DNA from: Vandammella animalimorsus | GTDB lineage: Bacteria; Pseudomonadota; Gammaproteobacteria; Burkholderiales; Burkholderiaceae_C | Length of the DNA stretch: 64,000 bases | Direction of reading: 5' to 3' | NCBI RefSeq assembly: GCF_002285265.1 | Contig: NZ_NSJB01000009.1 | Coordinates: 29,444 to 93,443, forward strand | Part shown: piece by piece, positions 1 through 10,600 of the stretch | Numbering within the stretch: the first letter of the stretch is position 1 | Layout: each line of letters starts with the position of its first letter | The notes under the pieces: model-generated | What the model was told of the DNA's origin: nothing | What the model saw: the letters and a program-made list of their open reading frames with translations, nothing else | Databases searched by the model: none | Position numbers and translations under genes: made by a program

Positions 1-153
1 GCGCGCGAAGCGCCCGGGCTCCTGCTGCAAGGCCTGGCGCACATCGAAATGCCGCGCCTGCTGCGCAAAGTGCCGCTGCAGCGCCTGCCATGCGGGCACG
101 GCGTCGCAGCGCGGCGTGTTTGGTGGCGGTGGCGGCGGTGCAGAAGAAGACAT
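1..153 (-). CDS. pgi: Glucose-6-phosphate isomerase, N-terminal fragment
   Basis: Partial gene running off the left edge. About 50 residues are visible: a Pro-rich start, then the segment TPRCDAVPAWQALQRHF and HFDVRQALQQEPGRF, which resembles the N-terminus of betaproteobacterial glucose-6-phosphate isomerases. The enzyme interconverts glucose-6-phosphate and fructose-6-phosphate in the cytoplasm. It lies directly downstream of transaldolase on the same strand, the usual tal-pgi arrangement in Burkholderiales, so co-transcription is likely. The start is ambiguous: an in-frame ATG at 171 would add six residues, and neither start has a clear ribosome binding site. No catalytic residues fall in the visible part, so the call rests on N-terminal similarity and context. 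Confidence 0.7.
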   Translation of the reverse strand, partial: MSSSAPPPPPPNTPRCDAVPAWQALQRHFAQQARHFDVRQALQQEPGRFAR

Positions 154-182
154 GTGCTGCTCGGTGCCCATGGCCGGGCCGC

Positions 183-1142
183 TTATGCGCCTTGCATGAT
201 GTGTTCCAGCCGCAGGGCATCGGCGGCGAATGCGCGAATGCCCTCGGCCAGTTTCTCGGTGGCCATCGCGTCCTCGTTGAGCGCGTAGCGGAACTGCGCC
301 TCGTCGTAGCGCACGAACTGCTGCGGCTGCTGCTTGGCGCGCTGCGCATCGAGCTGCGGCGTCAGGCCGCCCGGCGCAGCCGGCGTGGCGGCCAGTTGCG
401 CCAGCAGCTCGGGGCTGATGGTCAGCAGATCGCAGCCGGCCAGCGCCAGGATCTGGCCGGTGTTGCGAAAGCTCGCGCCCATGATCTCGGTGTCGATGTC
501 AAAGTGCTTGTAGTAATCGAAGATGCGGCGCACCGATTGCACGCCGGGATCATGCGCGCCGGCGTGGGCGGCCTCGTCCCAGGCGCTGCCGGCCTGCTTC
601 TTGTGCCAGTCGTAGATGCGCCCCACGAACGGGGAGATCAGCTGCACCTTGGCCTGGGCGCAGGCCACGGCCTGGGCAAAGGAGAACAGCAGCGTCAGGT
701 TGGTGGCGATGCCGCGCTGCTCCAGCACGCGCGCGGCCTGGATGCCTTCCCAGGTGGCGGCGATCTTGATGAGCACGCGCGCCGTATCGACGCCGGCGGC
801 GCGGTACAGCTCGATGATGCGCTCGGCGCGCGTGAGCGTGGCGTTGGCGTCAAAGCTCAGGCGCGCATCGACCTCGGTGGAGACGCGGCCGGGCACCTGC
901 TGCAGGATTTCCGTGCCAAAGCGCACGATCAGGCGGTCCATGCGCTCGGCCAGATCCAGCCCCTGGCTTTGCGACAGCGCCTGGGCCACCAGATCGGCGT
1001 ACTCGGGCTTTTGCACCGCCTTGAGGATCAGCGATGGGTTGGTGGTGGCGTCTTGCGGCTGGTAGGCCTGGATTTGGTGGAAGTCGCCCGTGTCGGCGAC
1101 CACGGTGGTGCAGCGTTTGAGGGCTTCGAGTTGGGTGGACAT
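183..1142 (-). CDS. tal: Transaldolase
   Basis: A 319-residue transaldolase of the TalB type, full length for the family. It transfers a dihydroxyacetone unit between sugar phosphates in the non-oxidative pentose phosphate pathway. Visible signatures are [10 protein letters not shown] near residue 33 and the Schiff-base lysine in [13 protein letters not shown] (Lys126, equivalent to Lys132 of E. coli TalB). It is followed closely by pgi, linking pentose phosphate and hexose phosphate pools in one transcript. The ATG start is supported by the canonical N-terminus [10 protein letters not shown]. Confidence 0.95.
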   Translation of the reverse strand: MSTQLEALKRCTTVVADTGDFHQIQAYQPQDATTNPSLILKAVQKPEYADLVAQALSQSQGLDLAERMDRLIVRFGTEILQQVPGRVSTEVDARLSFDANATLTRAERIIELYRAAGVDTARVLIKIAATWEGIQAARVLEQRGIATNLTLLFSFAQAVACAQAKVQLISPFVGRIYDWHKKQAGSAWDEAAHAGAHDPGVQSVRRIFDYYKHFDIDTEIMGASFRNTGQILALAGCDLLTISPELLAQLAATPAAPGGLTPQLDAQRAKQQPQQFVRYDEAQFRYALNEDAMATEKLAEGIRAFAADALRLEHIMQGA

Positions 1143-1198
1143 GGGCAGGATGCGGCAGGCAAAAGCGCGAGTTTAGCGGCATTGCCGCAGGGCCTGGC

Positions 1199-3842
1199 TC
1201 AGCCCTGCTGCGGCTGCGGCGTGGCCAGCGGCGGCGCGTCGGATTCCACTGGTGCTTCGGATTCCAACGGCGCATCGGAATCCAACGGCGCATCGGAATC
1301 CAACGGTGCATCGGAATCCAACGGCGCGTCGGAATCCAACGGCGCGTCGGGTTCTGGCGCGTCGGGCTTGCGGCGCGCCAGCTTGCGCACCTGACCCATG
1401 AGCTCGCCAGCCATCAGCTCCAGCAATTGCTGGTCCACATCTTCTTCGTCGTGCGGCTCGTCGTCCATCAGGCACAGCGTGCCGATGACCTCGCCGCGCC
1501 GCGCCCGCAGGGGCACGCCGGCATAGAAGCGGATGCCCTGCTCGCTCAGCGCCGGGTTGCGGGCAAAGCGCGGGTCGTGCTGCACGTCTTCGACCACCAG
1601 GGGCTGACCGTTGCGCGTGACGTAGGAGCACACCGACTGCGCGCGGCAAGCCAGTGCTGGCCGGGTCGGCGTCCGCCTCGGCCAGGGTGCTGCCCGGGGT
1701 GTGCACCCAATCCTCGCCCACCAGCGAGATTTGCGCGTGCTTGACGGCAAAGGCATTGGTGGCGCGGCGCACCGTGTCGCGGTACAGCGCCAGCTTGTCC
1801 TCGGCCAGCATGTCGCTTTGCTGCAGGGCGCGCAGGCGCCGCGCCTCGTCCTCGGGGATGGCCGCCGGGATGTACTCCAGCGCCGCGCCATCGGCAAACT
1901 GGCGGTTCACGCTCAGCGCCACCTCGTGCATGCGGTTGACCAGCTCGTCGACCGAGAGGCGCTGCGCCATCTGCGGCGTCAGCTCCAGGCCCGGCGCGTT
2001 GAAGGCGCAGGCGATGATGCGCACATGCGGCCAGCGCCGGCGGATGCGGCGGCTGATGTGGCGAATCTGCGCCTGCGGCTGCGGGCTGAAGGCCGCCAGA
2101 CACAGCACCTGGCAGGCGTCCAGCGGGGGCAGGCTGGCCAGATCGACGCGCGCGCCCAGCGCGTGGGTGCTGACGCTGGCGGTGTGGCCGTACAGCCGCA
2201 GGGCGTGCGCCAGGGCCGCGGCGGCCATGGCGTCCACCTCCCAGCGCGAGCCCAGGCAGTGCACGGCGGCCACTTCGCCTTCGGGCGTCAGGGTGTGCGC
2301 CGGCGGCGGATATTCGTCGGCCAGCTCATCGAGCAGGCCGTCCATGCCGTTGTCGAAGCGAAAGCGCTGCTCGGCCGTGGCCATGCTGCTGTGCAGGTGG
2401 CTGGACAGGCGCAGCGACGGCAGCAGCACGCCGTTGTAGTACTGCACCAGCGCCAGGGGCAGATCCTGCTCGTCGTCTGCAGAGCGCGGCATGCCCTCCT
2501 CGATGGCCCGTTGCGAAATTTCCAGCGCGGTCTCCACGTCCTCGACCAGCAGGCGCTGGTACAGGCGTTGCGCAGGCGTCAGCACTGGCTCGCTGCCCAG
2601 CAGCACTTCCAGAAAATGCAGCGCGGGGATGGTGCGCCCCAGCACCAGCAGGCAGACCGACAGCGGCGTGGCCAGAATCAGCCCGATCGGCCCCCACAGC
2701 GCCGTCCAGAAAGTGGCCGAGACGATGATGGCCAGCGTGGACAGGCCGGTGCTTTCGCCGTACAGCCAGGGCTCGACGATGTTGTTGCTGATCAGCTCCA
2801 GCGCCAGGAGCAGCGCCACCGTCCAGATCAGCATGCTCCAGCCTGGCTCGACGGCAAAGGCCAGCGCCACGGGGAAGATGGCCGCCAGCGCCGGGCCGGC
2901 GTAGGGCACGTAGCGCATCAGCGCCGCGACCACGCCCCACAGCAGCGCGCCGGGCACGCCGATCAGCCACAGCCCGGCCGCCAGCGGCACGCCGTAGGTG
3001 ATGTTGACGATGAGCTGCATGCGCAGGTATTTGCCGATGCGCTGCGAGGCGTCGTCCAGCGCCTCCGTGGCCATGTTGAGGTTGCCGCCCATCAGGCGCA
3101 GCAGGCGATCGCGCAGCGCATCGCGGTCCAGCAGGATCAGCACCACGAACAAAATCACGATGCCGGCCATCAGCAGCGGCTCGCTGATGCGCAGCAGCCA
3201 GGTCTGCGCCAGCTGCACATTCGTGGGCGGCGCGGCCACCACCTGCACCTGCTGCACGGGCGCCTGCGCGGCGTGACCGGGCTCGGCGCGCCCCGCCTCT
3301 GCCTACTGCCTGGGCGCTTGCGCGCCGCCGCGGCCGGCGATGTCGCGTTGCAGGTTGTGCAAGGCGCGCTTGAAGCCATCGAACATGCCCGCCCCTTCGA
3401 CCGAGGCGCTCAGCCCGCGCAGCTTTTCGCTCATCGTGGCCTGGTAACCAGGCAGGCTTTCGCCCAGCGCCGAGAGTTGCTGGCCCAGGTACGTGCCCAG
3501 GCCGCCCAGGCCGCCGAGCACCACCGCCACCACCAGCACGATGGCCGCCATGCGCGGCAGGCCCCAGCGCTTGAGCCGGCGCACCAGCGGATCGAGCAGA
3601 AAGCCCAGCAGGATGGCCAGGGCCAGCGGGATCAACAGCTCACGCCCGAAGTACAGCGCGCAGATGATGGCCGCGCCAATGACCAGCACCGTGGCGGCGC
3701 GCAACCCCGGCACCAGGGCCGCCAGCTGCGCCAGCGCAGCCTGCTCGGGCACATCGCCATGCCGGAGCGCTTCGGTGGGCCGCTGCGGTTGGGCGCCGGG
3801 CGCGGCAGCGGGTGAGGAAACAGGTTTTTCGGACATGGGCAA
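1199..3842 (-). pseudogene. AI-2E family transporter with C-terminal GAF domain, disrupted
   Basis: This reads as one gene split by two lesions. Positions 3842-3306 encode the N-terminal membrane part (two hydrophobic segments, ending GGAQAPRQ), then an amber stop at 3303-3305 interrupts the frame. The same frame continues without a gap into the rest of the permease domain (LLRISEPLLMAGIVILFVV, later WGPIGLILATPLSVCLLVLG), as in intact AI-2E (PerM/TqsA-like) proteins. A cytoplasmic extension follows, with a GAF-like domain. At about 1640-1650 the frame shifts by one base: residues up to PASTGLPR are in one frame and VCSYVTRNGQPLVVEDVQHD is in the next. The tail is an acidic repeat. Family members are multi-spanning inner-membrane exporters or channels. 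The gene may be genuinely decayed, or one or both lesions may be sequencing errors. A GTG at 3257 could restart a shortened product. Confidence 0.75.
1233..1358. repeat. Seven tandem 18-bp units in the transporter C-terminus
   Basis: Seven consecutive 18-bp units related to GGCGCATCGGAATCCAAC, with one to six differences each. On the minus strand they encode an acidic six-residue repeat, DAPLDS or close variants (ESDAPV, DAPLES). The unit length is a multiple of three, so copy number can change without shifting the frame. The repeat lies after the GAF domain at the very end of the disrupted transporter gene. Confidence 0.9.
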
Positions 3843-3988
3843 ATGGGGGTTGGCGCAGGCACAGCGGCCGCAAGGGCCCCGATTCTCGGCAAGCGCCCTG
3901 GCCTGTGGCGATCACGCCTGCTGTAAGAGTTGCAAGCCTGTGTAGGAGCGGGCCCGCTGGGCAGGCCCGCGCGCGCAGGCAGCGCCGC

Positions 3989-5091
<1,103 letters not shown>

Positions 5092-5095
<4 letters not shown>

Positions 5096-6084
5096 GCGAT
5101 CTCCGTCTCGTGGGTGGCGGCTGGCTGGGCAGTGGCCAGCCAGCAGGCGGCGTGGGTGGCGCCGGCGGGCTGCAGCTCGGGGCGCTCGCGGTGGCAGCGC
5201 TCGAACGCCTGGGGGCAGCGCGGGTTGAAGGCGCAGCCGGCCGGGATGGCGTTCAGGCGCGGCATGGCGCCGTCGATCTGGTTGAGGCGCTCGCGGTCCA
5301 TGTCCATGTCGGGGATGGAGGCCATCAGCCCGCGCGTGTAGGGGTGGGCCGGGTGGTTGATGACTTCGTGCACCGGGCCGATCTCGGCCACGCGCCCGGC
5401 GTACATCACGGCCACGCGGTCGCAGGTTTCGGCGATCACGCCCATATCGTGCGTGATGAGCATCACGGCCGCGCCGCGCTCCTTGCAGATGCGCTTGAGC
5501 AGGCCGATGATCTGCGCCTGGATGGACACGTCCAGCGCCGTGGTGGGCTCGTCGGCGACGATGAGCTTGGGCTCGGCCGCCAGCGCCAGGGCGATCACCA
5601 CGCGCTGGCGCATGCCGCCGGAGAACTGGTGCGGGTAGTGGTCGATGCGCTCCTCGGCGGCGGGGATGCCCGTGTCCTTGAGCAGCGCGATGGCGCGATG
5701 GCGCGCCTCCTTGGCCGAGACCGGCAGGTGCGTGATGATGGTCTCCACCAACTGGCGCCCCACGGTGTACAGCGGGTTCAGCGAGGTCAGCGGATCCTGG
5801 AAGATGGCGCCAATGTGCCGCCCGCGGATGGGGCGCATCTGCTCCTGCGTGAGCTGGTCGATGCGCTGCCCGTCCAGCCAGATCTGGCCGCCGGCCACGC
5901 GCCCTGGCGGCTCCAGCAGGCCGATGATGGAGGCGCCGGTGAGCGATTTGCCCGCGCCGGACTCACCCACCACGCCCAGGATCTCGCCCGGGGCGATGTC
6001 AAACGAAACGTTGTCCAGCGCACGCAAAACGCCATGGCGGTTGGGGAACTCCACCACCAGGTTTTTCACTTGCAATAAGCTCAT
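5092..6084 (-). CDS. dppD: Dipeptide/oligopeptide ABC transporter ATP-binding protein (DppD-like)
   Basis: A 330-residue ATPase, partner of the DppF-like subunit. Walker A is GESGAGKS, the signature FSGGMRQR, Walker [11 protein letters not shown], and the switch histidine lies in LITHDMG. The C-terminal domain has the family cysteine motif [14 protein letters not shown]. It sits 65 bases after dppC and overlaps dppF by four bases. Heterodimeric DppD/DppF ATPases are the rule in this family, and both copies here look catalytically intact. Confidence 0.92.
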
Positions 6085-6149
6085 GGGGACTACTCCTTAT
6101 TCTTCTCTTCAGCGCCCGGCAGCCCAGGGCGCTGCAGCGCCTGCCCGCA

Positions 6150-7079
6150 TCAGCGCAGGCGCGGGTTGAGCGCATCGCGCAGCCAGTCGCCCAGCAGGTT
6201 CACCGACAGCGCAATGAGCACCAGCATCAGGCCCGGGAAGATGGTGATCCACCACTCGCCGGAAAACAGGAAGTCGTTGCCGACGCGAATCAGTGTGCCC
6301 AGCGAGGGCGAGGTCGGCGGCGCGCCCACCCCCAGGAAGGACAGCGTGGCCTCGGTGATGATGGCCGTGGCCACCTGGATGGTGGCCAACACCAGCACCG
6401 GGCCCATGACGTTGGGCAGCACGTGCTTGCGCATGATGCGCACCGCAGGCACGCCAGTGACGCGGGCGGCCTGCACGTATTCCTTGCCGCGCTCGACCAG
6501 CGTGGAGCCGCGCACCGTGCGTGCGTACTGCACCCAGCCGGTCAAGGCAATCGAGAGCACCAGCACGCCAAAGGCCAGGGTATCGCCCGCATTGGGAAAC
6601 ACGGCGCGCCCCACGCCCGCGATGAGCAGCGCAATGAGAATGGCCGGGAAGGACAGCATCACGTCCGAGATGCGCATCAGCACGGCATCGACCCAGCCGC
6701 CCTTGAAGCCGGCCACCAGCCCCAGCGTGACGCCCAGCAGCAGGGACAGCAGCACCGAGCTGATGCCCACCACCAGCGAGATGCGCGCGCCGTAGATCAG
6801 GGCCGAGAAGATGTCGCGACCCTGGTCGTCCGTGCCCAGCAGGTACTTGGTGCTGCCGCCCTCGATCCACGCCGGCGGCAGGCGCGCATCGCCCAGCTCC
6901 AGCGTGCTCACGTCCAGCGGGTTGTGCGGCGCCACCCAGCCTGCGAACAGGGAGCAGAACACGCAGGCCAGCGCAATCAGCGCCGCGACGATGGCCAGAG
7001 GCGAATGGCGAAAGCTGTAGCCCACATCGCTGTGCCACCAGCGGGCCAGAAAGTTGGAACGGGAAGCAGGGTCAGTCAT
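6150..7079 (-). CDS. dppC: Dipeptide/oligopeptide ABC transporter permease (DppC-like)
   Basis: A 309-residue inner-membrane permease. A short cytoplasmic N-terminus (residues 1-28) precedes the first membrane helix (AIVAALIALACVFCSLFAG), followed by the family motif LLGTDDQGRDIFSALIYGAR. The EAA-type ATPase-contact loop is AARVTGVPAVRIMRKHVLPN. Length and layout match DppC/OppC. It follows dppB by 118 bases, a gap that holds a strong hairpin. Confidence 0.93.
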   Translation of the reverse strand: MTDPASRSNFLARWWHSDVGYSFRHSPLAIVAALIALACVFCSLFAGWVAPHNPLDVSTLELGDARLPPAWIEGGSTKYLLGTDDQGRDIFSALIYGARISLVVGISSVLLSLLLGVTLGLVAGFKGGWVDAVLMRISDVMLSFPAILIALLIAGVGRAVFPNAGDTLAFGVLVLSIALTGWVQYARTVRGSTLVERGKEYVQAARVTGVPAVRIMRKHVLPNVMGPVLVLATIQVATAIITEATLSFLGVGAPPTSPSLGTLIRVGNDFLFSGEWWITIFPGLMLVLIALSVNLLGDWLRDALNPRLR

Positions 7080-7161
7080 CGTGTGTTTGGATCAAGCAAA
7101 TTGCAATCTGCCAGGCGCCTGGCTGCAATGGCGCAGCCGCCAGGCATCTGGTTTTTCTTGT

Positions 7162-7184
7162 CCGATGCGCGCGTGTCGCATCGG
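7162..7184 (-). other. Intercistronic hairpin between dppB and dppC
   Basis: A perfect 8-bp stem (CCGATGCG / CGCATCGG) with a 7-base loop lies 14 bases after the dppB stop. No T-tract follows on the minus strand, so it looks more like a 3' stabiliser or processing site than a terminator. A second perfect palindrome, CCAGGCGCCTGG, lies at 7111-7122 in the same gap. Confidence 0.5.
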
Positions 7185-7197
7185 CTCCGGCGCTGCG

Positions 7198-8178
7198 TCA
7201 ATGGCCAGCCGATTTCTCCACCCGCAGCCTGGGATCGACCACGAAGTACAGCAGGTCCACGATCAGGTTGATCACGACGAAGATCAGCGCAATCAGGCAC
7301 AGATAGGCGGCCATTACCGGCACGTCGGCAAAGGTCACGGCCTGGATGAACAACAGGCCCATGCCCGGCCACTGGAACACCGTCTCAGTGATGATGGCAA
7401 ACGCAATCAGGCCGCCCAGCTGCAGGCCGGTGATGGTGATCACGGGCACCAGGGTGTTCTTCAGCGCATGGCCGAAATAAATGGCGCGGTTGTGCAGGCC
7501 GCGGGCGCGAGCGAACTTGATGTAGTCGGTGCGCAGCACTTCAAGCATTTCGGCGCGCACCAGACGCATGATGAGCGTGAGCTGGAAGATCGCCAGCGTG
7601 ATGGCCGGCAGCGTGATGTGGTGCCAGCCCTTGGCGCTGAGCAGGCCGGTGGACCACCAGCCCAGCTCGGTGACCGGGCCGCGCCCAAAGCTGGGGAACC
7701 AGCCCAGCGTCACGGAAAACACCAGAATCAGCAAGATGCCGATCAAGAAGGTCGGCAGCGACACGCCCAGCAGCGAAATCGTCATGAACACCTGGCTCAT
7801 GAAGCTGCCGCGGCGCAGCGCTGCATAAACGCCCATGGGCACGCCCACCACCAGCGCCAGCACGGCGGCCACCAGCGCCAGCTCCAGCGTGGCCGGGAAG
7901 CGCTCGGCAATCAGCGCCGAGACCTTCACCCCCTGGCGCAGGCTCAAGCCAAAATCCCCCTGCACGGCATTGACGAGAAAGTGCCAGAACTGCACGAAAA
8001 AGGGCTTGTCCAGCCCCAGATCGGCGCGCAATGCGCTGATTTGCTCGGGCGTTGCGTCCTGACCCAGCATGGCATACACCGGATCGCCCACATACTGAAA
8101 CAGCATGAAGGCAATGAACGCAACGGAGACCATCACCACAATGGCCTGAATCAAGCGGCGGAGAATGAAGACAAGCAT
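7198..8178 (-). CDS. dppB: Dipeptide/oligopeptide ABC transporter permease (DppB-like)
   Basis: A 326-residue inner-membrane permease that begins MLVFILRRLIQAIVVMVSVA, the usual DppB opening with the first helix at the extreme N-terminus. The ATPase-contact loop is seen in ARARGLHNRAIYFGHALKN. It is the first membrane gene of the importer and is separated from the binding-protein gene dppA by about 450 bases, so it may be transcribed partly by readthrough from dppA and partly from a local promoter. Confidence 0.93.
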   Translation of the reverse strand: MLVFILRRLIQAIVVMVSVAFIAFMLFQYVGDPVYAMLGQDATPEQISALRADLGLDKPFFVQFWHFLVNAVQGDFGLSLRQGVKVSALIAERFPATLELALVAAVLALVVGVPMGVYAALRRGSFMSQVFMTISLLGVSLPTFLIGILLILVFSVTLGWFPSFGRGPVTELGWWSTGLLSAKGWHHITLPAITLAIFQLTLIMRLVRAEMLEVLRTDYIKFARARGLHNRAIYFGHALKNTLVPVITITGLQLGGLIAFAIITETVFQWPGMGLLFIQAVTFADVPVMAAYLCLIALIFVVINLIVDLLYFVVDPRLRVEKSAGH

Positions 8179-8566
8179 TCGAATCGAGGGGTATGGATGT
8201 CATCGCAGCATGCGCTGCTGGCGTGGCCTGCCATCATGCGCTGGCTGCGCATGCAGGCCCATCATGGCAATGCAAATGAGTTCGCGCGCCAACTGCTGGC
8301 GCAGTCACAAACAGCGGCCGAAGTCAGCGCGAACCGCTCAGCGTTCGCTGGCCGGGGGTATCGACGGCGACAGGCGCTGCCTGTAAAGCTTGGCAATCCC
8401 CCGACGCACAAGGGGCGATAGCGTAGCAGGCATCACCGGCCAGCGCACAGCCATCCGCACCAAGCCACACGGTGCGACTGGATTCAAAGCGCTGTAGAGG
8501 TGCATGGAGCCTGCACAAGCGAAAGCTCGTGCGGGAGATCTTGCGGCAGTCGCGCCCACATCAAGC
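8179..8566. other. Gene-free spacer between dppA and dppB
   Basis: About 390 bases with no supported reading frame on either strand. Short open frames here lack a ribosome binding site and recognisable protein features. The dppA attenuator lies at the right end of the stretch. The spacer could hold a secondary promoter for dppBCDF, but I cannot point to a convincing one. Confidence 0.5.
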
Positions 8567-8602
8567 AAAACCCCGCCAAGCCAAGCAGCTCGGCGAGGTT
8601 TC
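8567..8602 (-). terminator. Terminator/attenuator after dppA
   Basis: On the minus strand a stem AAACCTCGCC pairs with GGCGGGGTTT (one G-T pair) around a 14-base loop, ending in a short T-run (GGGGTTTTGC). It lies 27 bases after the dppA stop. Partial termination between a binding-protein gene and its membrane genes is a common way to make more binding protein than permease. Confidence 0.6.
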
Positions 8603-8628
8603 GCGGAAGCGGCCAACAGACCCTGGGC

Positions 8629-10212
8629 TTATTCAACCACCACGCGGCGCATGTCCAGGCGGTTGTCTGCGCGGTGCACCACGCTGATGTTCTTCTTCAT
8701 CACCCAGGGGATGATCTGGTTGTGCAGCGGCAGGTGCGACACGGTGTCGTTGGAGACCTTCAGGGCCTGGCTCAGCAGCTCGGTGCGCTTGGCCGGGTCG
8801 CCCTCTTCCTTGGCGGCATCAATCAGGCGGTCGGCCTCGCTGTTGCTGTAGCGCCCAACGTTGTAGTTGCCATCGGCGCCACTCGTCTTGGTGCGCACCA
8901 GCGACTGCAAGGAGTACATGGCATCAAAGGGCGGCACGCCCCAGCCCAGCATGTAAATGCTGGCCTCATGGCGCTGGATCATCGGGAAGTAGGTGGCCGT
9001 GGGCTGCGTGCGCAGCTTGGCCTTGACGCCAATGCGCGCCCACATGGCCGTGACGGCCTGGCAAATGGCCTCGTCGCCGATGTAGCGGTTGTTCGGGCAG
9101 GCAAAGTCCACCTCGAAGCCGTTGGGGTAGCCCGCTTCTTCGAGCAGCTTCTTGGCGGCAGCCACGTCGTAGGGCAGGCGCTGATCGAGCTCCTTGGTGT
9201 AGCCATTGACCATGGGCGCGACCAACGTGCCAGCCGGCTGCCCCAGGCCGCGCAGACTATTCTTGATGATGGTGTTGATGTCGATGGCCTGGTAGAGCGC
9301 CTGACGCACCTTGACGTCCTTGAGCGGGTTCTTGCCCTTGATGTTGGAGCCAGGCAGCTCATCGCGGTGCTGATCCATGCCGAAGAAGATGGTGCGGTTC
9401 TCGATGCCATCGACCACCTTCAGATTGGGCGTCTTGCGCAGGCGCGGCAAATCCTGCGGCGTGGGGTCGAGCACGAAGTCCACCTCGCCCGACAGCAGCG
9501 CGGCCATGCGCGTGGCGGCCGAGCCAATGGGCTGGTAGATGACTTCCGTGACGTTGCCCGGCATCTTGCCCCACCAGTTGGGGTTGCGCTTGAGCACCAT
9601 GCGCGTGTCGGGCTGCCAGGACTCCAACACATAGGGGCCGGTGCCCATGGCGTTGCGGTGGGCGAAGTTCTCATCCGTGCCCTTCATGTCCTTCGGGGCC
9701 ACGGAATTGTTCTTCTCGGCCCAGGCCTTGCTCATCATGCGCAGCTCGGTGAGCTGGCGCGTCAGAATCGGGTTAACGGCCTTGAGGTGCAGGTCCATGG
9801 TGTGCTCATCGACCTTCTCGGCACGCTCGATGCTGTTGGCAAAGACCGCCAGATTCGAGGTCGGCGCCATGGCGCGCTGGATCGAGAACACGGCATCATC
9901 GGCTGTGAACGGCGTGCCGTCAGAGAACTTGACTCCCTCGCGCAGCTTGAAGCGCACCTGCGTGGGCGAGATTTCCTCCCAGGACACGGCCAGCAAGGGC
10001 TCGACCTCGAAGGTCTCGCTGTTGTAGTAGGTCAGGCTTTCATACACCATGGCATGGATGCCATTGTTCAGTGCGTTGTTTTGCGAATGGATGTCCCAGC
10101 TGGTGACATCGCCCTGGCTGCTCCAGCGCAGGGTTTTGGCGTGAGCCACGGGCAATGCCGCCATCACGACGGCCGCCACCGAGGCGGCCAAAATACATTT
10201 CTTCAAAGCCAT
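8629..10212 (-). CDS. dppA: Periplasmic peptide-binding protein of ABC importer (DppA-like)
   Basis: A 527-residue family 5 extracellular solute-binding protein. The first 25 residues form a Sec signal peptide (MALKKCILAASVAAVVMAAL, cleavage after AHA). Family hallmarks are FKLREGVKFSDGTPFTADDA, GTGPYVLESW and VRQALYQAIDINTI. It captures the substrate in the periplasm and delivers it to DppB/DppC. The ATG has AGGAG seven bases upstream. A candidate promoter lies about 200 bases upstream, giving a long leader. Dipeptide specificity is inferred from overall resemblance only; heme, glutathione or nickel use occurs in relatives. Confidence 0.9.
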   Translation of the reverse strand: MALKKCILAASVAAVVMAALPVAHAKTLRWSSQGDVTSWDIHSQNNALNNGIHAMVYESLTYYNSETFEVEPLLAVSWEEISPTQVRFKLREGVKFSDGTPFTADDAVFSIQRAMAPTSNLAVFANSIERAEKVDEHTMDLHLKAVNPILTRQLTELRMMSKAWAEKNNSVAPKDMKGTDENFAHRNAMGTGPYVLESWQPDTRMVLKRNPNWWGKMPGNVTEVIYQPIGSAATRMAALLSGEVDFVLDPTPQDLPRLRKTPNLKVVDGIENRTIFFGMDQHRDELPGSNIKGKNPLKDVKVRQALYQAIDINTIIKNSLRGLGQPAGTLVAPMVNGYTKELDQRLPYDVAAAKKLLEEAGYPNGFEVDFACPNNRYIGDEAICQAVTAMWARIGVKAKLRTQPTATYFPMIQRHEASIYMLGWGVPPFDAMYSLQSLVRTKTSGADGNYNVGRYSNSEADRLIDAAKEEGDPAKRTELLSQALKVSNDTVSHLPLHNQIIPWVMKKNISVVHRADNRLDMRRVVVE

Positions 10213-10416
10213 TCAAAACTCCTGAAATTCAATCTGCGAGAAAAGCCACTTTGGCGCTTGTTCGCTCGCGCCGCCATGCCCTGCTGGCAATGAGAGCCCA
10301 GCACCCGCACTTGCCGTGGCAAGAGCGCGCGGCATCGGTCACGGCTTTCCTCATGAACAACGGCGCTGCAGCCAAGCCAATGCCCAACTACAGCGCCGCC
10401 AGTGACGAGCGGGCGC

Positions 10417-10444
10417 ATTATTTCATCGCAGCCGCCCGTTGCAA
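10417..10444 (-). promoter_or_regulatory. Candidate sigma-70 promoter for dppA
   Basis: On the minus strand TTGCAA (10444-10439) and AATAAT (10422-10417) are separated by 16 bases, matching the -35 and -10 consensus at 4/6 and 5/6 positions. Transcription would start near 10410, leaving a leader of roughly 195 bases before dppA. The rest of the 10213-10530 interval holds no supported gene. Confidence 0.4.
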
Positions 10445-10531
10445 TGGCCGCCCGGCGATTTTTAGGGATATTCCCGACTCTTCTGCACCTGAGAGCCTTC
10501 CAGGGCAAGTGATCGTAGTGGGCAACAAAAA

Positions 10532-10557
10532 AACGCCCCTGCTGCTGCAGGGGCGTT
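10532..10557 (-). terminator. Rho-independent terminator of the porin gene
   Basis: A perfect GC-rich stem (AACGCCCCTG / CAGGGGCGTT) is followed on the minus strand by a run of seven T. It lies about 45 bases after the porin stop and is in the right orientation for it. Confidence 0.88.
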
Positions 10558-10600
10558 CATCAAATCATCCATTGGGGCCTGAATTGCTCAGGCCAGCCAA

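Noticed and set aside
1233..1358. Possible CRISPR-like short repeats
   Set aside because: Units are contiguous without spacers and encode an in-frame acidic peptide repeat.
1701..3815. Very long plus-strand open frame opposite the transporter gene
   Set aside because: High GC makes long antisense frames common; it encodes Arg/His/Gln-rich sequence with no domain, while the minus strand holds the real transporter.
10480..10510. CTCTCAGG-containing stretch upstream of dppA that recalls part of a glycine riboswitch
   Set aside because: Only a fragment resembles the aptamer, the other conserved halves are missing, and it lies upstream of the candidate promoter, so it would not be in the transcript.
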